Assembly (NCBI RefSeq): GCF_000247815.1 | Contig: NC_021686.1 | Span: forward strand, 1,963,627 to 2,027,626 | Direction: 5' to 3' | From: Ficedula albicollis | Taxonomy: Eukaryota > Chordata > Aves > Passeriformes > Muscicapidae | Length of the DNA stretch: 64,000 nucleotides | In this document: piece by piece, positions 40,594-50,463 of the stretch | Numbering within the stretch: position 1 is the stretch's first letter | How the letters are laid out: each line of letters opens with the position of its first letter | Notes under the pieces: model-generated | Databases searched by the model: none | What the model saw: the letters and a program-made list of their open reading frames with translations, nothing else | What the model was told of the DNA's origin: nothing | Position numbers and translations under genes: made by a program

Positions 40594-41769
40594 TCCCATC
40601 TGAGACATAGGAAATGCACCTTCTGCTGTGATTTCACCTCTCTAAAACGTTATGAAAATCATCATTTCTGGTCGTTCTCAGGACTGTGGAGAAGAAATGA
40701 TGTGACAATACTCACACCTTCCCCCAGCACAGGGTGGACCCAGCTGGCCTTTCCTTCCCAATTGCCTGGGATTAGGATGTCTAACCAAAGGTTTACTAAC
40801 CCCATTTCAATGGCTCTGACACAGGACACACAGTTTTCTTCAATCTATTTGAAGAGTCAAAAATGACTTGTTTTTTGTTTGTTTTTTTTTCTTTTCAAGA
40901 GGCAACTGGTGCTTACCTGTGTTCTTCCCTTCAGTCCTGGAGCTGCTGCCAGGTGGTGGCAGGTATTTCACAGCAGGGCGGTGTTCTGTGTCTGGAAAAG
41001 GAAGGACAGGAAATTTTATGGATTCACAGATGGGAAACCTTCACTGTCTGGGGCTGGAGGGTGACAAAGGTAATTTTATTTAGCAGGGCAGATGCTCAAC
41101 CTGCTACAAAATACTGAAGAGCTGCTCTTGAGCATGGAGGCCTCTCCATTCCTTCCACAACAATAAAAATGCAAGGAAAAAATGGAATTACCTTATAAAA
41201 GAGAGAGTACAGGATGCTGAAGTTGTGCCTCAGCTATGCTCCTCTGTTCCTCACAGTGGCTTTGGTGCCAAAGGCTGGCACTGCCATTACAACCTCCCTC
41301 AATGAACTGAGCTCACAGCTCTGCTTTCCTCTTATCCTGCCCTTCCATCTCAGGATAACTTTAATTAAGGGCTGCAGTGCATGAACTCTTACAGTTTTAG
41401 ACACCACTTTGGGATGTCTGATGCCTTCTCTTCTGCAGGTCCTCTCCTTGCTCACCAGTCTCACAGAGAACATTCTCATAGTTCACTGACAAATCGAACT
41501 TGCTGTGAGCCTGAACCCAGGATCTTTTCCCAGACAGATCTTTCTTCTTGGTGTTCACAAAGTCAATTTGTTACTGCACACTACACAGGCACAGTGGGTT
41601 TGACACAAGTGTCTAAGCTTGTGTTGATGACAAAGGACTTTTCTTCCCCAAGGAAAGGTAAAGGAAGGGCTGTAAATTCAAAGCACGAATGCACTTAAGG
41701 GACTGCATCACTCCCCCTCAGCTGATACATGGTGTTACCACAATCTTTGATGTCTCTCTGCTTCTGAGT

Positions 41770-41850
41770 AATCATAAAATCCCACAATGGCTCGGGTTGG
41801 AAGGGACCATCTTGTTCCAACTCCCTGCCAGAAACTGTCAGGGCTCAGAA
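41770..41850 (-). mobile_element. CR1 LINE 3' end, very short
   Basis: AATCATAAAATCCCACAATG followed by GCTCGGGTTGGAAGGGACCA is the reverse complement of a CR1 terminus. Only about 80 bp remain. Confidence 0.8.
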
Positions 41851-42646
41851 CTGTTTCTCTCTGGGTGTGAGGAATCAGGCAGCCCCAATTCTTCTCTGAA
41901 TATTTCACATTAAAAGAAAACAGTGGGAGCTTGTAGTGTGCTGCTCTAAACCACCCAGTATCAATAACCCCACAGTCTGCACAGTGATTTAGTTTTAAGA
42001 GGCATGGCTATACATTTCCTGCTACAGGAGGAAACTATCAAATTTACTGTGGTGGAAGATCAATGCTGGCACACATCACTGAACTCTGAGAAGCTTTTGA
42101 CAGCAAAGGTCTCCATTCCTCTCTTCATTCCCCTCCAGGATAAAAAGAAATTCTCAAGAAACCTGTTTTCTTTGGCTTTTATAGATTGGTCACACCTTCA
42201 TCTCCCTGAGCACAGGGCAAAGCTGAGGCATCAAGGTGGAAGTCTGGCACCACAATTAGGGGCCCACATTTAGATGGGAGAGCTCCTGGGCTCTGTTCTT
42301 CAGTTTCTCTTATAGAGAGGGTTTAAAATGCATGGTATTATTTACTGATCCTGCCAATTGCTCTGATATCTAATTAGTACTTATGGAGTACCTTAAGATC
42401 ATCAGAAAGGGCACCAGGCCAAGCACAGCCACATTAATTAACTAGCCCACCTTGTAGATGACCTCAGCTGGCTCCTGCTGGTTTCATTGCCTGATCTTAA
42501 TTCAGCCAAGCACAGAATTTACCCCCACATTAATACATTTTCCTGTGCCTTAGAAAACCCCCAGCCCTGGAGTCCTTTGTCCAAGTTCAATCAATTCCCC
42601 CACACCCTCTAGCTGAGGATAATACAGACAGTAAAAAGTGCCTTAC

Positions 42647-42973
42647 CAGATACCAAATCTGCCTCTGTGAAGAAGAGGAAGGCTTGTCTGAAGGTCACCT
42701 CTGGGGTCAGGGCCATGAGTGCCTGTGGGAGGCTGTGACCTGTGCTGAGCCTGTCCCTGCCCTGTGCCCATCCCTCCAGGGCAGCTGCCAGGGCTGGGAA
42801 GGCGTTGAAGGCACGGAGTGCACACACCAGCACGGGGCTGCACGTCAGAGTCTCCAGGCTGCTCTGCCACTGAGTGTCCCCAGCCTCAAAAGGGGTCATT
42901 TCCCTGGCCTGCCACCGAGTGAGGTGGGGCAGCCACTTCAGGCCTAGGAGCTCAAATCCTGAATCAGCCTCTG
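42647..42973 (-). CDS. NDPK-like gene, exon E9 (module C)
   Basis: The largest exon: 327 nt, phase 1 to 1, acceptor TTGACTTGCAG before 42973 and donor ATCTG/GTAAGG after 42647. It reads GFELLGLKWLPHLTRWQARE, then SPVLVCALRAFNAFPALAAA and later TFRQAFLFFTEADLV. These match the second strand and helix, the core strand [11 protein letters not shown], and the final helix EKEIGLWF of NDPK. The catalytic NIIHGS segment is missing: the loop between core strand and last helix carries no His-Gly-Ser. Module C is therefore a non-catalytic NDPK fold by this reading. Confidence 0.9.
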
Positions 42974-44200
42974 CTGCAAGTCAAGAAAAATGTCTTTAGC
43001 ACCAGACAGCAGCCTGTGTTCTGTAGGAGCTGTGCTTTCTTTTGGACACAAACATTTTATTTCACATTGATTTTTTCCCTGCACAAGTTCCAATGCTGTT
43101 TTTGCTTCTGTTTCATCCAGAATGGACTGTAAGGCAAATACAGGAATATACTGGGAAAACCCACAAGATGCAAATTCTAAGAAATACCACTACAGTGAAG
43201 AATGAAAAAAGGGCTATCTGGAAAATCACCAGGGAGCCACAGGGAGCAAGTGCCATGATTTGATTAGAGAGCACAGCTAATGGAGGAGAGTTAAAAGGGA
43301 ATCACTGAGAGTACACTGATAGCATTGTGGCTTGGCACAGCATAATCCATAATTATGGATCCTTTAGCACCTCTCATAACACTTTAAGCAATGCTCATCA
43401 TAGTAACAAACTGCAGCAGAACGCTGACTTGTCTCTAAAGCAGTTTCAGTATTGTAGGGTTTGTAAAGTTGCTTCTGATGGTGTAGGTAGGTATTTAGGG
43501 CTCAATCCCCGAGTGCTGGAAGTTTCTCTTGGCTCAGATCTCGGATACAGAACCTCACAGGATTTCAAGTAGTATTTCCACACAGTTTTGGGAGAGTCAG
43601 AGATACAACACAGTGTGAGATAGGCAGACTTGTGCCCTTTGTGCCTGCAGCTCCTGTGTTGTCACACTTCAGTGCAAACTGCACATGAAATTACATAAAC
43701 TCCCAGTCCTGCCTAGGGCTTGACAGCCCTTTTCATGCACATGTGAGCACCCAGCATGGGGCTGGCATTGCTGCTCCTCCCGTGGGGGAAGCAGAGCATG
43801 AGGCCGTGCAGTGCCTTGGTTCTGCTCACCAAGGCTGTCACTGGACAGAACAGAGCCTGGGACTCCCAAACTCCTGTGCCAGTGCCAGCCCAGCCTTACC
43901 TCCCAGTGCTCAGGTAATGTAACACAATGCTCTGTGTTACATAAAAGCTCTGCAAGCCTAAGCACTACTTGGAACTCATTTGATGCTCTCTGAAGCAAAT
44001 TATGCCCACCTGAGCTGTTTGTGATTGCCCATAACCAAGCAAGATAAATTCTTCAGCTCTTTAGGGGGAGAACAAAGAAACCCATCCTTCCTGAGGCACC
44101 TTCACCATATTTTCCATGATGTTCCTGCCATGCTAAAAGAGCTACCCAGGATAAACTTTCCTGCCCCAGGTCTCCAGCCCGGCCCCAGAGCTGGGGTCAC
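42974..44200. other. Intron between E8 and E9
   Basis: 1.2 kb with no recognised feature. Confidence 0.4.
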
Positions 44201-44395
44201 CTGCACTCCAAGACTGATTCCTGAGGCCAGGCAGCAGGATGTGCTGGAGGAGCTCTCCAGCACTCTTCAGAGCCTGCATCCCCACCACTGTCAGCATCAC
44301 CACCTGCTCCATCCCAGGCTCAGCAGCATAAACTCGGTGGCACAGGAAATCCAGAGGGATGTGGTGGGGCTCTGGCACGGCGCTGAGGCTTCCTC
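44201..44395 (-). CDS. NDPK-like gene, exon E8 (start of module C)
   Basis: 195 nt, phase 1 to 1, acceptor GTCCCTGGGCAG before 44395 and donor GTGCAG/GTGACC after 44201. It begins GGSLSAVPEPHHIPLDFLCH and ends with EQVVMLTVVGMQALKSAGEL plus LQHILLPG. The last part resembles an NDPK first strand and helix feeding into GFELLGLKWL of E9. The Lys-Pro-Asp signature is absent. Confidence 0.85.
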
Positions 44396-45734
44396 CTGCC
44401 CAGGGACAGCACCAGAAAAAAACTGTTACCCCATGAAAACACATCTCAGGCTTTTCACTGTGAAGGAATTGCATAAATCCCAACCAGTATTTCACTGTCT
44501 CCTGACACTGCAGCTCAGGAAAATGAGGAATATTAACAGAGCAAACCCCCTCTAATTAGTCCCAGTCCTGCCCTGGAATTACATTTTGCTGTGTAAAGCA
44601 AATACATTCCCTTGTAAATTTGATATCCTTACTCACACCATTAGGCAGAGTTGATAGATCTGTACCAAAATGATTTAAGGCACCAGTTTTGGGTTGATAA
44701 CCAATGACTGACTTCATATTAAATCAATATCTCATTCTGCTTTCTAGGACATTGCAGAGCACATAATTAGGAGTTAATTTGGGGACTGCTGTAACACTGT
44801 GCTTATATCCACAGTCCCTTTGGGAACAGCACAGCCTGGAGAATCCCTGGCCCATCAGAAATCCCTGTTTGCTCCATACTGATTCACTACATGATTATTT
44901 AAGCAATTGTATCAATAAACATTTATTTACTTACTTATTCCTACATCATAACATTTCATAATGCTAGAGAATGGTGAATGACATGCATTTAATTTTCATT
45001 TTTCCTTAGGATTTAGTGTCAGTTTGTTTTTGGAGAGCAATATATTTTAACTCAAAGTCCTGGCATTCAAATTTTCAAACAATTAGATTAAATTAAACTA
45101 AATTAACTTGTTGAACACGTAAAACCCCCCAACCTGTAGTTAGTGAAATAAACATTGGATTTTTTTTACTCCAAGTATACAGAACTAGGAGGTTTAAGAC
45201 TCACCCATGTGAGTCATAGATTGAGAACAGAAAACCCATTTCCTTGCTGTTTGAAATCCTATCAATCTCCCATCTTTGAATGAATGAGTTACCAAAGTGA
45301 ATACAAGTGTACAAACTGAAATTTAGAATATCTGAGTAAAATGAAATTGGAAAGTGCCTTTTCTGTACCTACAGAACTATAGCTGCCAGCATTTATCACT
45401 TCAGCACATTCCAGTTTTACACACAACCACCAATTTATCTCATTTTAATATTTTGACTTCTCTTGAAACTATGGCAATAATATAGCATTGATTGGCTATT
45501 AATCTTTTAATTATCTTAATTAAGGCTTAACTGGATGTTACCGTGTTTCCATAATTTCTTCTTGCATGTATCTTAATTTACTTTTAAAAGGTATTTTCAT
45601 TTTGATTTCCATTGATTCTTCCATGAGAATCACTGTGATTGGCTGGCAGCAGAACAGCAAATGAGATACTACAGTCAAAAAGCACATTCCTAATGGCTTC
45701 AATCAGGAAAATCACTTGTTAATGCAGCTGCTCC
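44396..45734. other. Intron between E7 and E8, strongly A+T-rich
   Basis: From about 44580 to 45720 the sequence is markedly A+T-rich (TTAATTATCTTAATTAAGG, AGATTAAATTAAACTAAATT) with no CR1 or simple repeat until 45735. It contrasts with the GC-rich surroundings and may contain conserved noncoding sequence. No exon is supported. Confidence 0.35.
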
Positions 45735-45855
45735 ATCCCTGCAAGTGTCCAAGGCCAGGCTGGATGGGGCTTGGAGCAACCTGGGCTAGTGGAAGGTGTC
45801 CCTGCCCATGGAGGGGTGGGGTGAGATGGGCTCTGAGGTCTCTCCCAAGCCAAGC
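45735..45855 (+). mobile_element. CR1 LINE 3' end
   Basis: CCAAGGCCAGGCTGGATGGG, GGCTAGTGGAAGGTGTCCC and GGGCTCTGAGGTCTCTCCC show a forward CR1 tail without its terminal repeat. It ends only about 60 bp from E7. Confidence 0.85.
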
Positions 45856-45912
45856 ATGCCCTGGGGTCTGACCCTGTGCAAGGAGTTAGAGCAGCTCCCC
45901 ACGCTGACCTAC

Positions 45913-45981
45913 CCAGGCTGTGCAGCGCGGCCTCGGCGTACGGAGCCCCGTGGAAGCAGAGGGCTGGGTCTGCTGCAGCAG
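45913..45981 (-). CDS. NDPK-like gene, exon E7 (active-site end of module B)
   Basis: 69 nt, phase 1 to 1, with acceptor CATCCCCCCTGCAG before 45981 and donor CCTGG/GTAGGT after 45913. It reads AAADPALCFHGAPYAEAALH then SL. CFHGAPYAEAALHSL aligns with IIHGSDSVESAEKEI of NME1, so this is the only module with His-Gly at the catalytic site, although the conserved Asn three residues before His is Leu. A second AG nine bases downstream (exon from 45972) also keeps phase and would drop three residues. An upstream AG near 46100 would include a minisatellite coding Gly-His-Arg repeats. Confidence 0.75.
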
Positions 45982-45995
45982 CTGCAGGGGGGATG

Positions 45996-46066
45996 CTGTG
46001 TCCTCTGTGCCCTCTGTGCCCTCTGTGTCCTCTGTGTCCTCTGTGTCCTCTGTGCCCTCTGCCCAG
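45996..46066. repeat. 9-bp CCTCTGTGT minisatellite at the E7 acceptor
   Basis: About eight 9-bp steps (CCTCTGTGC, CCTCTGTGT). On the transcribed strand they read GAGGACACAG, purine-rich sequence where a branch point and pyrimidine tract would normally lie. The frame through it codes Gly-His-Arg repeats and is open into E7. Confidence 0.95.
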
Positions 46067-48464
46067 GCCTGCCTCTGCCACCTCCTCCATCAGCCCTGTG
46101 CTCAGAACAGCAGGAAATGTGAGGAATGCAGAGCTCTGCTCAGCCTGACATGAAAAAACCCTTTGCTATCCAGTGTTTGAGTCACTGGCCACAGCTCCCT
46201 CACAGACTGGGCTTACCCCAGACACCAAACTCAGCTGAACAATCCCCTCTCCCCAAAATCACATGGACCACTTAAAAATGGGCAAGGAGCTGCTCAAAAC
46301 TCAGCCTGGCCCACAGCTTTCTCTGGCTTTTTCAGCAGCACCCAGTTGTTTCCATCCACTTTTAACCCCTGCTGGGAACTGAAATGTGGAACAAGTGCAC
46401 AGATGCTGGCACAGAGCTCCTGAATTAGAATAAATATCTTAAATAAGGTGGTGTCCACTAGGAAGAGTCCCACATCTGAGCCCAGTGCTCACGTGGAGGC
46501 CCTCAAGGTGTCTCACATTTCCAGGCATGAGGCCAAAGTCCTGCATCCCACAGGGCCCTCGTGGGCAGGGAGGTGCTGCTGGGGTGACAGACCCAAACAG
46601 AGACATCATGTTCTGCTCCTGTGATTTCCAGCCTGGAAAATATCCCATTCCACAGCACTTTTACAGACACTAAGTGCTTAAAGCCACGATCTCTCAGCTC
46701 CCATTCTCCCTCCAAAGAGCTGGGCTGTGCACAGGCAGTGCATTAAGGTGTTGCATACAGTACATTTCCACAACAATTAGTTCAGCCTTCTGTAATAATG
46801 TTTCAGGCCACAGTTTTAAAGGCTTGTTATATTTTAATTTACTTTGTACACATCTGATTGCTTCCTACCCTACAAGTCTGTCAAAAATTCACTGTAGTGG
46901 AGCATGGGAAATGGATTATTGGTGCTAGAGGCTGATGGCAAAGCTTGGATGTCAAATGTTTCACTGACAATCACCTGCTCCTCAAAATTCAAAAGGTGTG
47001 AGGCACCAAAGATGGGCCATCGCTGTCCCAGCAGCATTGCCTGTTGTTTACTCAGACTCAGGGCATGGCAGAAAATAAAGCTTGGACAAAAATGTATGGT
47101 GTTTGAACCTGAGCACAGAGATCCTTCCCCACCTATTTATCTGCTCTGTTTCAGGAGTAATTGTCAAATTTGAACTTGCTTTGAAAATTGAACAGCAATT
47201 TTCAAGACCTTGAAGACCTTTGAAGACCCTTCAAGACCTTGAAGGGGCAACTGCTTTTCATTTTGATTACAAATGCAAAACTTCTTAGTGAGGTGTTTGC
47301 CCTACTCCAATCTTAGTGCTATTCTGTACTTCCCAGAGGGCAAAGCAAAGCTTGCGTGGAAAGAATATCAGCTTCCCCTCTCCAGGGCTCTGGAATATGG
47401 ACTAAGGTGTCTTTCTGCAGTACAGGACTGATGAAAATAGCACAGAACACATGGAAAGAGGCAAAATCTGTCACAAACAAAGGGAAAAATCCCTGAGTTC
47501 TCTAGAATGAGGAAAATTATTTTACCTTTCCAGACTACCCTTCATTCCAGCCCCCCCTATATATTCCTAGTGGAAATTTCCCCGTGCAAAACATGAACAC
47601 AAAACATCATCTGTGGCACTGAGGGAAGCAGCAAAAACTGCACTTTTAATGAGCAACTTTCCCTGGGTGCAGAGGCAGCAGGTGACACGGGGCTGTAATT
47701 ACTGTGCCATGATTAATCCTCTGTGTCTGCACATGTTTTCAGAACATTCTGTGACAGTCTCAGGAGAAAAAGCCCAGGACTATTTGAATTGTCATTGTTT
47801 CCCCCCCCCAAACCTCTAAATGTTCTTTCCTATTGTGGATAAATTAAAGGAAGCAATTGGGCTGTGGATGAATGTCTCCATCCTGGGCTGTGTGGGATGG
47901 TGTTAATGGAAGGGTCAGCCACAGTGACCCCTTCTTGGCAAGAGCAGGGCAGGATTTCTGTTCCCTCCTGACCACTGCTGCTGCCTCAGATCTTCTCCAC
48001 TTGAGCTCAATGTCAACTGATCCTTAAGAAAACAGAAACTCAAGTAAGAAGGTTTAAGGCAGCAACTTGACTGGGTTTTGGCAGTCCCTATGCACAAAAT
48101 GAGGTATTTTTGGGGTGCTTGGAAGTCACAAGGATGCAGGGCTTGAAGCTGAGGTTGACAGGATCAGATGCTGCCCTCAGGCTCAGTACACAGCTGTATT
48201 TTGGCTACCCTACCTCTCTGGGCAAAGAGAGTTTCTGAGAGGAGGTGATTGAGGCCATAAAATCCCAGCAAAATCCCTCACAAGGATCCCTGAAATCCAG
48301 CTGCTGGCCCTGAGCAGGACAGCCCCAACAACACCTCCACGTGTTGGGTGTGAGATGCCAAAGTCAGGCCCAGCTTTGAAATGTCCAGGGACAAGGCACA
48401 CAAATCCAAACAGGAGGTTACAACTTCACATAAAGGAAAAACATTGCCTGTAATGATGGAACAA
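46067..48464. other. Intron between E6 and E7
   Basis: 2.4 kb of unique, partly A+T-rich sequence. A small GACCTTGAAGACC iteration lies near 47206-47242. No exon or known repeat is recognised. Confidence 0.4.
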
Positions 48465-48635
48465 AGGCCCAGGGAGGCAGGAGAATCTCTGTCCTTGCAG
48501 ATTTTCAAGATTTGACAGAAAAAAAGCCCCGAGCATCCTGAGGGAATTCATTGCTGATGCTCTGCTGAGCAGGCTGTTGGATGAAAGACCTTCTGAGGCC
48601 CCTTCCACGAGGAACTACTTGGTGATTCTAAGTTC
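48465..48635 (+). mobile_element. Possible decayed CR1 tail
   Basis: GGCCCAGGGAGGCAGGAGAA, CTCTGTCCTTGCAGATTTTC and TTCTGAGGCCCCTTCCACG resemble an old forward CR1 tail, but divergence is high and the terminal repeat is not convincing. Confidence 0.35.
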
Positions 48636-48870
48636 AAGAGGACTCCAGAGCTAAAGATCAAACAACTGGCAAAGGTCAGCTCTGTTGGATGTGTAGTAGT
48701 GACTGATTCACGCTCTGGTCTGGAGATTACTACAGCAACATGAGCAGGCCTTGATATTCCCAATAGATATTCCCTGCACTGTACAGCTGTGGTTGGGCTG
48801 CTAATGTGGAACCCCCAGACTCTGAAATGCAAACCCTCCCTGCCAGGCTGCTGGGCAGGGCAAGCATTAC

Positions 48871-49015
48871 CTGTCAGCAAGGCAGGGATGTGATGTCTGG
48901 CGTTCTCCTTCCTCAGCAGCAGCACCAGGCAGTGCCTGCGGGCTCCAGCAGGGAATTCTCCTCCTGCAGGACCAGCAGGTGAGCTTGAACTCTTGCCAGG
49001 GCAAAAGACAGCAAT
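48871..49015 (-). CDS. NDPK-like gene, exon E6 (core strand of module B)
   Basis: 145 nt, phase 0 to 1, acceptor CCTCATTATTTCAG before 49015 and donor TGACAG/GTAATG after 48871. It reads IAVFCPGKSSSSPAGPAGGE and then RRHCLVLLLRKENARHHIPA plus LLT. The second part matches the NDPK core strand and helix ([19 protein letters not shown]). The Ser/Pro/Gly-rich first part looks like a flexible insertion between the second and core strands. Confidence 0.85.
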
Positions 49016-50308
49016 CTGAAATAATGAGGGGCAGATTAGACTGCTAAATCCAGCTGTAATTACTAGAGGGCTCAAGCAAATAGATAAATGACAATGGCAT
49101 AACAAGATAGAGCTCAGCACTGAGCCATAGGAACCCCAGTAGCTGCGTGTTCTGCGTCATCTTTTCCTGAGACAGAGAAACTTAATTTGAACCCAGGCAA
49201 GAGGCTTAACACAAAATCATTCTGCCCTGCAGCTGGGCTGGGCTAAAACCACAGCAGTTGTAACTCAGCTGATAGGTGGCACCATCCCAAATCACTCAAA
49301 GATTATCCGGAGTCCCAAATGAAGGGATGATTTTCAGAATTTTTAGCCAAATCACTCAAAGATTATCTGGAGTCTCAAATGAAGGGATGATTTTCAGAAT
49401 TTTTAGCTCCAAACAGCACATTGGAGCAATGACTGCTGGTGTTAACTCCTTAATGGTCACTTAGCAGCATGCTCCAAATATCTGCCTATTTACTCTGTAG
49501 TATTTCATAAATAGGTTATATTCATTCTACAAAATATTATGGGCAGGGACATTGTTATTCCTTAGGCTTGATCACAGAACAAGCAGAAAAGAGGGGATTT
49601 GTAGAGTTTGATTTGCAAAATTATGCGTTCCCTGAATGACATAGCAAAGAACTCTCAGCATGGTGATTTGAAATGTGGGGTCCACTCCTTTGTGAGAGAA
49701 GGTGTCATATGATTCCTCTGGGATTTATAATGTAAGAAGTGCAGCACTGGAGTTCTTGCATATGTTAAGTTTGACTGCAACCTTGCATTTGTGATTATTG
49801 CTGTTTCCTTAGGCTGACTTGTCAAAATGCCAAGTGCACTTTACCTCAAACCTATCACCATGTTAGGCAGAGCTTCAAAGGAAAAAAAAGTTATTTTTGA
49901 AAGCTCTTTTTGAAACCCATCTGGGGGACTTCATGCTGAAGGGCCCAGAGGGACTGTGAAGTGCATCACCAAATATCAGTCTGTCAGTGACGACTCTTCT
50001 CCTGAACCACCTTTACAGATCACTATTTTGGTTCATGGGGCTGCTGCCAGCTCTTGCTTATTCTGACATCAATGGCAAAATTCACATTTGTTTTAGGAGG
50101 AGGAGGATGATGAATTTCCACTCCTGTTGTCCATGAGAGGCCAAGGCTTTGTGGGATTTCCCTACTAGGGAAAAAGCCAGCACTGCAAGCAGCCAGAGCA
50201 CCTCTCACAGGAGCACAGAGAGCTGGAAAAGAGAGAATGGGTGTCCTCAAGCACTCGGTGGAGGAGCTGCAGAGCAAGGGGTAACCCAGGGCACCAAGGG
50301 CACAGTAC
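49016..50308. other. Intron between E5 and E6
   Basis: It contains a perfect-looking 60-bp doubling (49287-49406). Otherwise unique and A+T-rich, with no exon. Confidence 0.4.
49287..49406. repeat. 60-bp direct tandem duplication
   Basis: CCAAATCACTCAAAGATTAT begins both copies (49287 and 49347). They differ at two positions (CCGGAGTCCC against CTGGAGTCTC). Confidence 0.95.
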
Positions 50309-50463
50309 CTGCCCTGCTGTCATGCCCAGCAGCAGGCCTTGCTGTGCTGAGAGCTGGAGCTGCCTCAGTCCCTGCAGCACAAAGCCCCGGCGGGCACAGC
50401 TGGAAAGCACAGCCCCATAGGCACGTGGAGGTACCACAGGTGACACCAGCAGAATGATGTCCC
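50309..50463 (-). CDS. NDPK-like gene, exon E5 (start of module B)
   Basis: 155 nt, phase 1 to 0, acceptor TTCTTTGATCTAG before 50463 and donor GGCAG/GTACTG after 50309. It reads GDIILLVSPVVPPRAYGAVL, then SCARRGFVLQGLRQLQLSAQ. This follows the NDPK opening [20 protein letters not shown] and KGFRLVGLKFMQASE almost step by step, but Lys-Pro-Asp is Ser-Pro-Val, so the ATP-contacting lysine is lost. Confidence 0.88.

Larger units (their letters stand above)
39487..42646. other. Intron between E9 and E10
   Basis: 3.2 kb. It holds a 48-bp doubling (about 40503-40593) and a short CR1 end (about 41770-41850). No additional exon keeps the frame. Confidence 0.4.
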
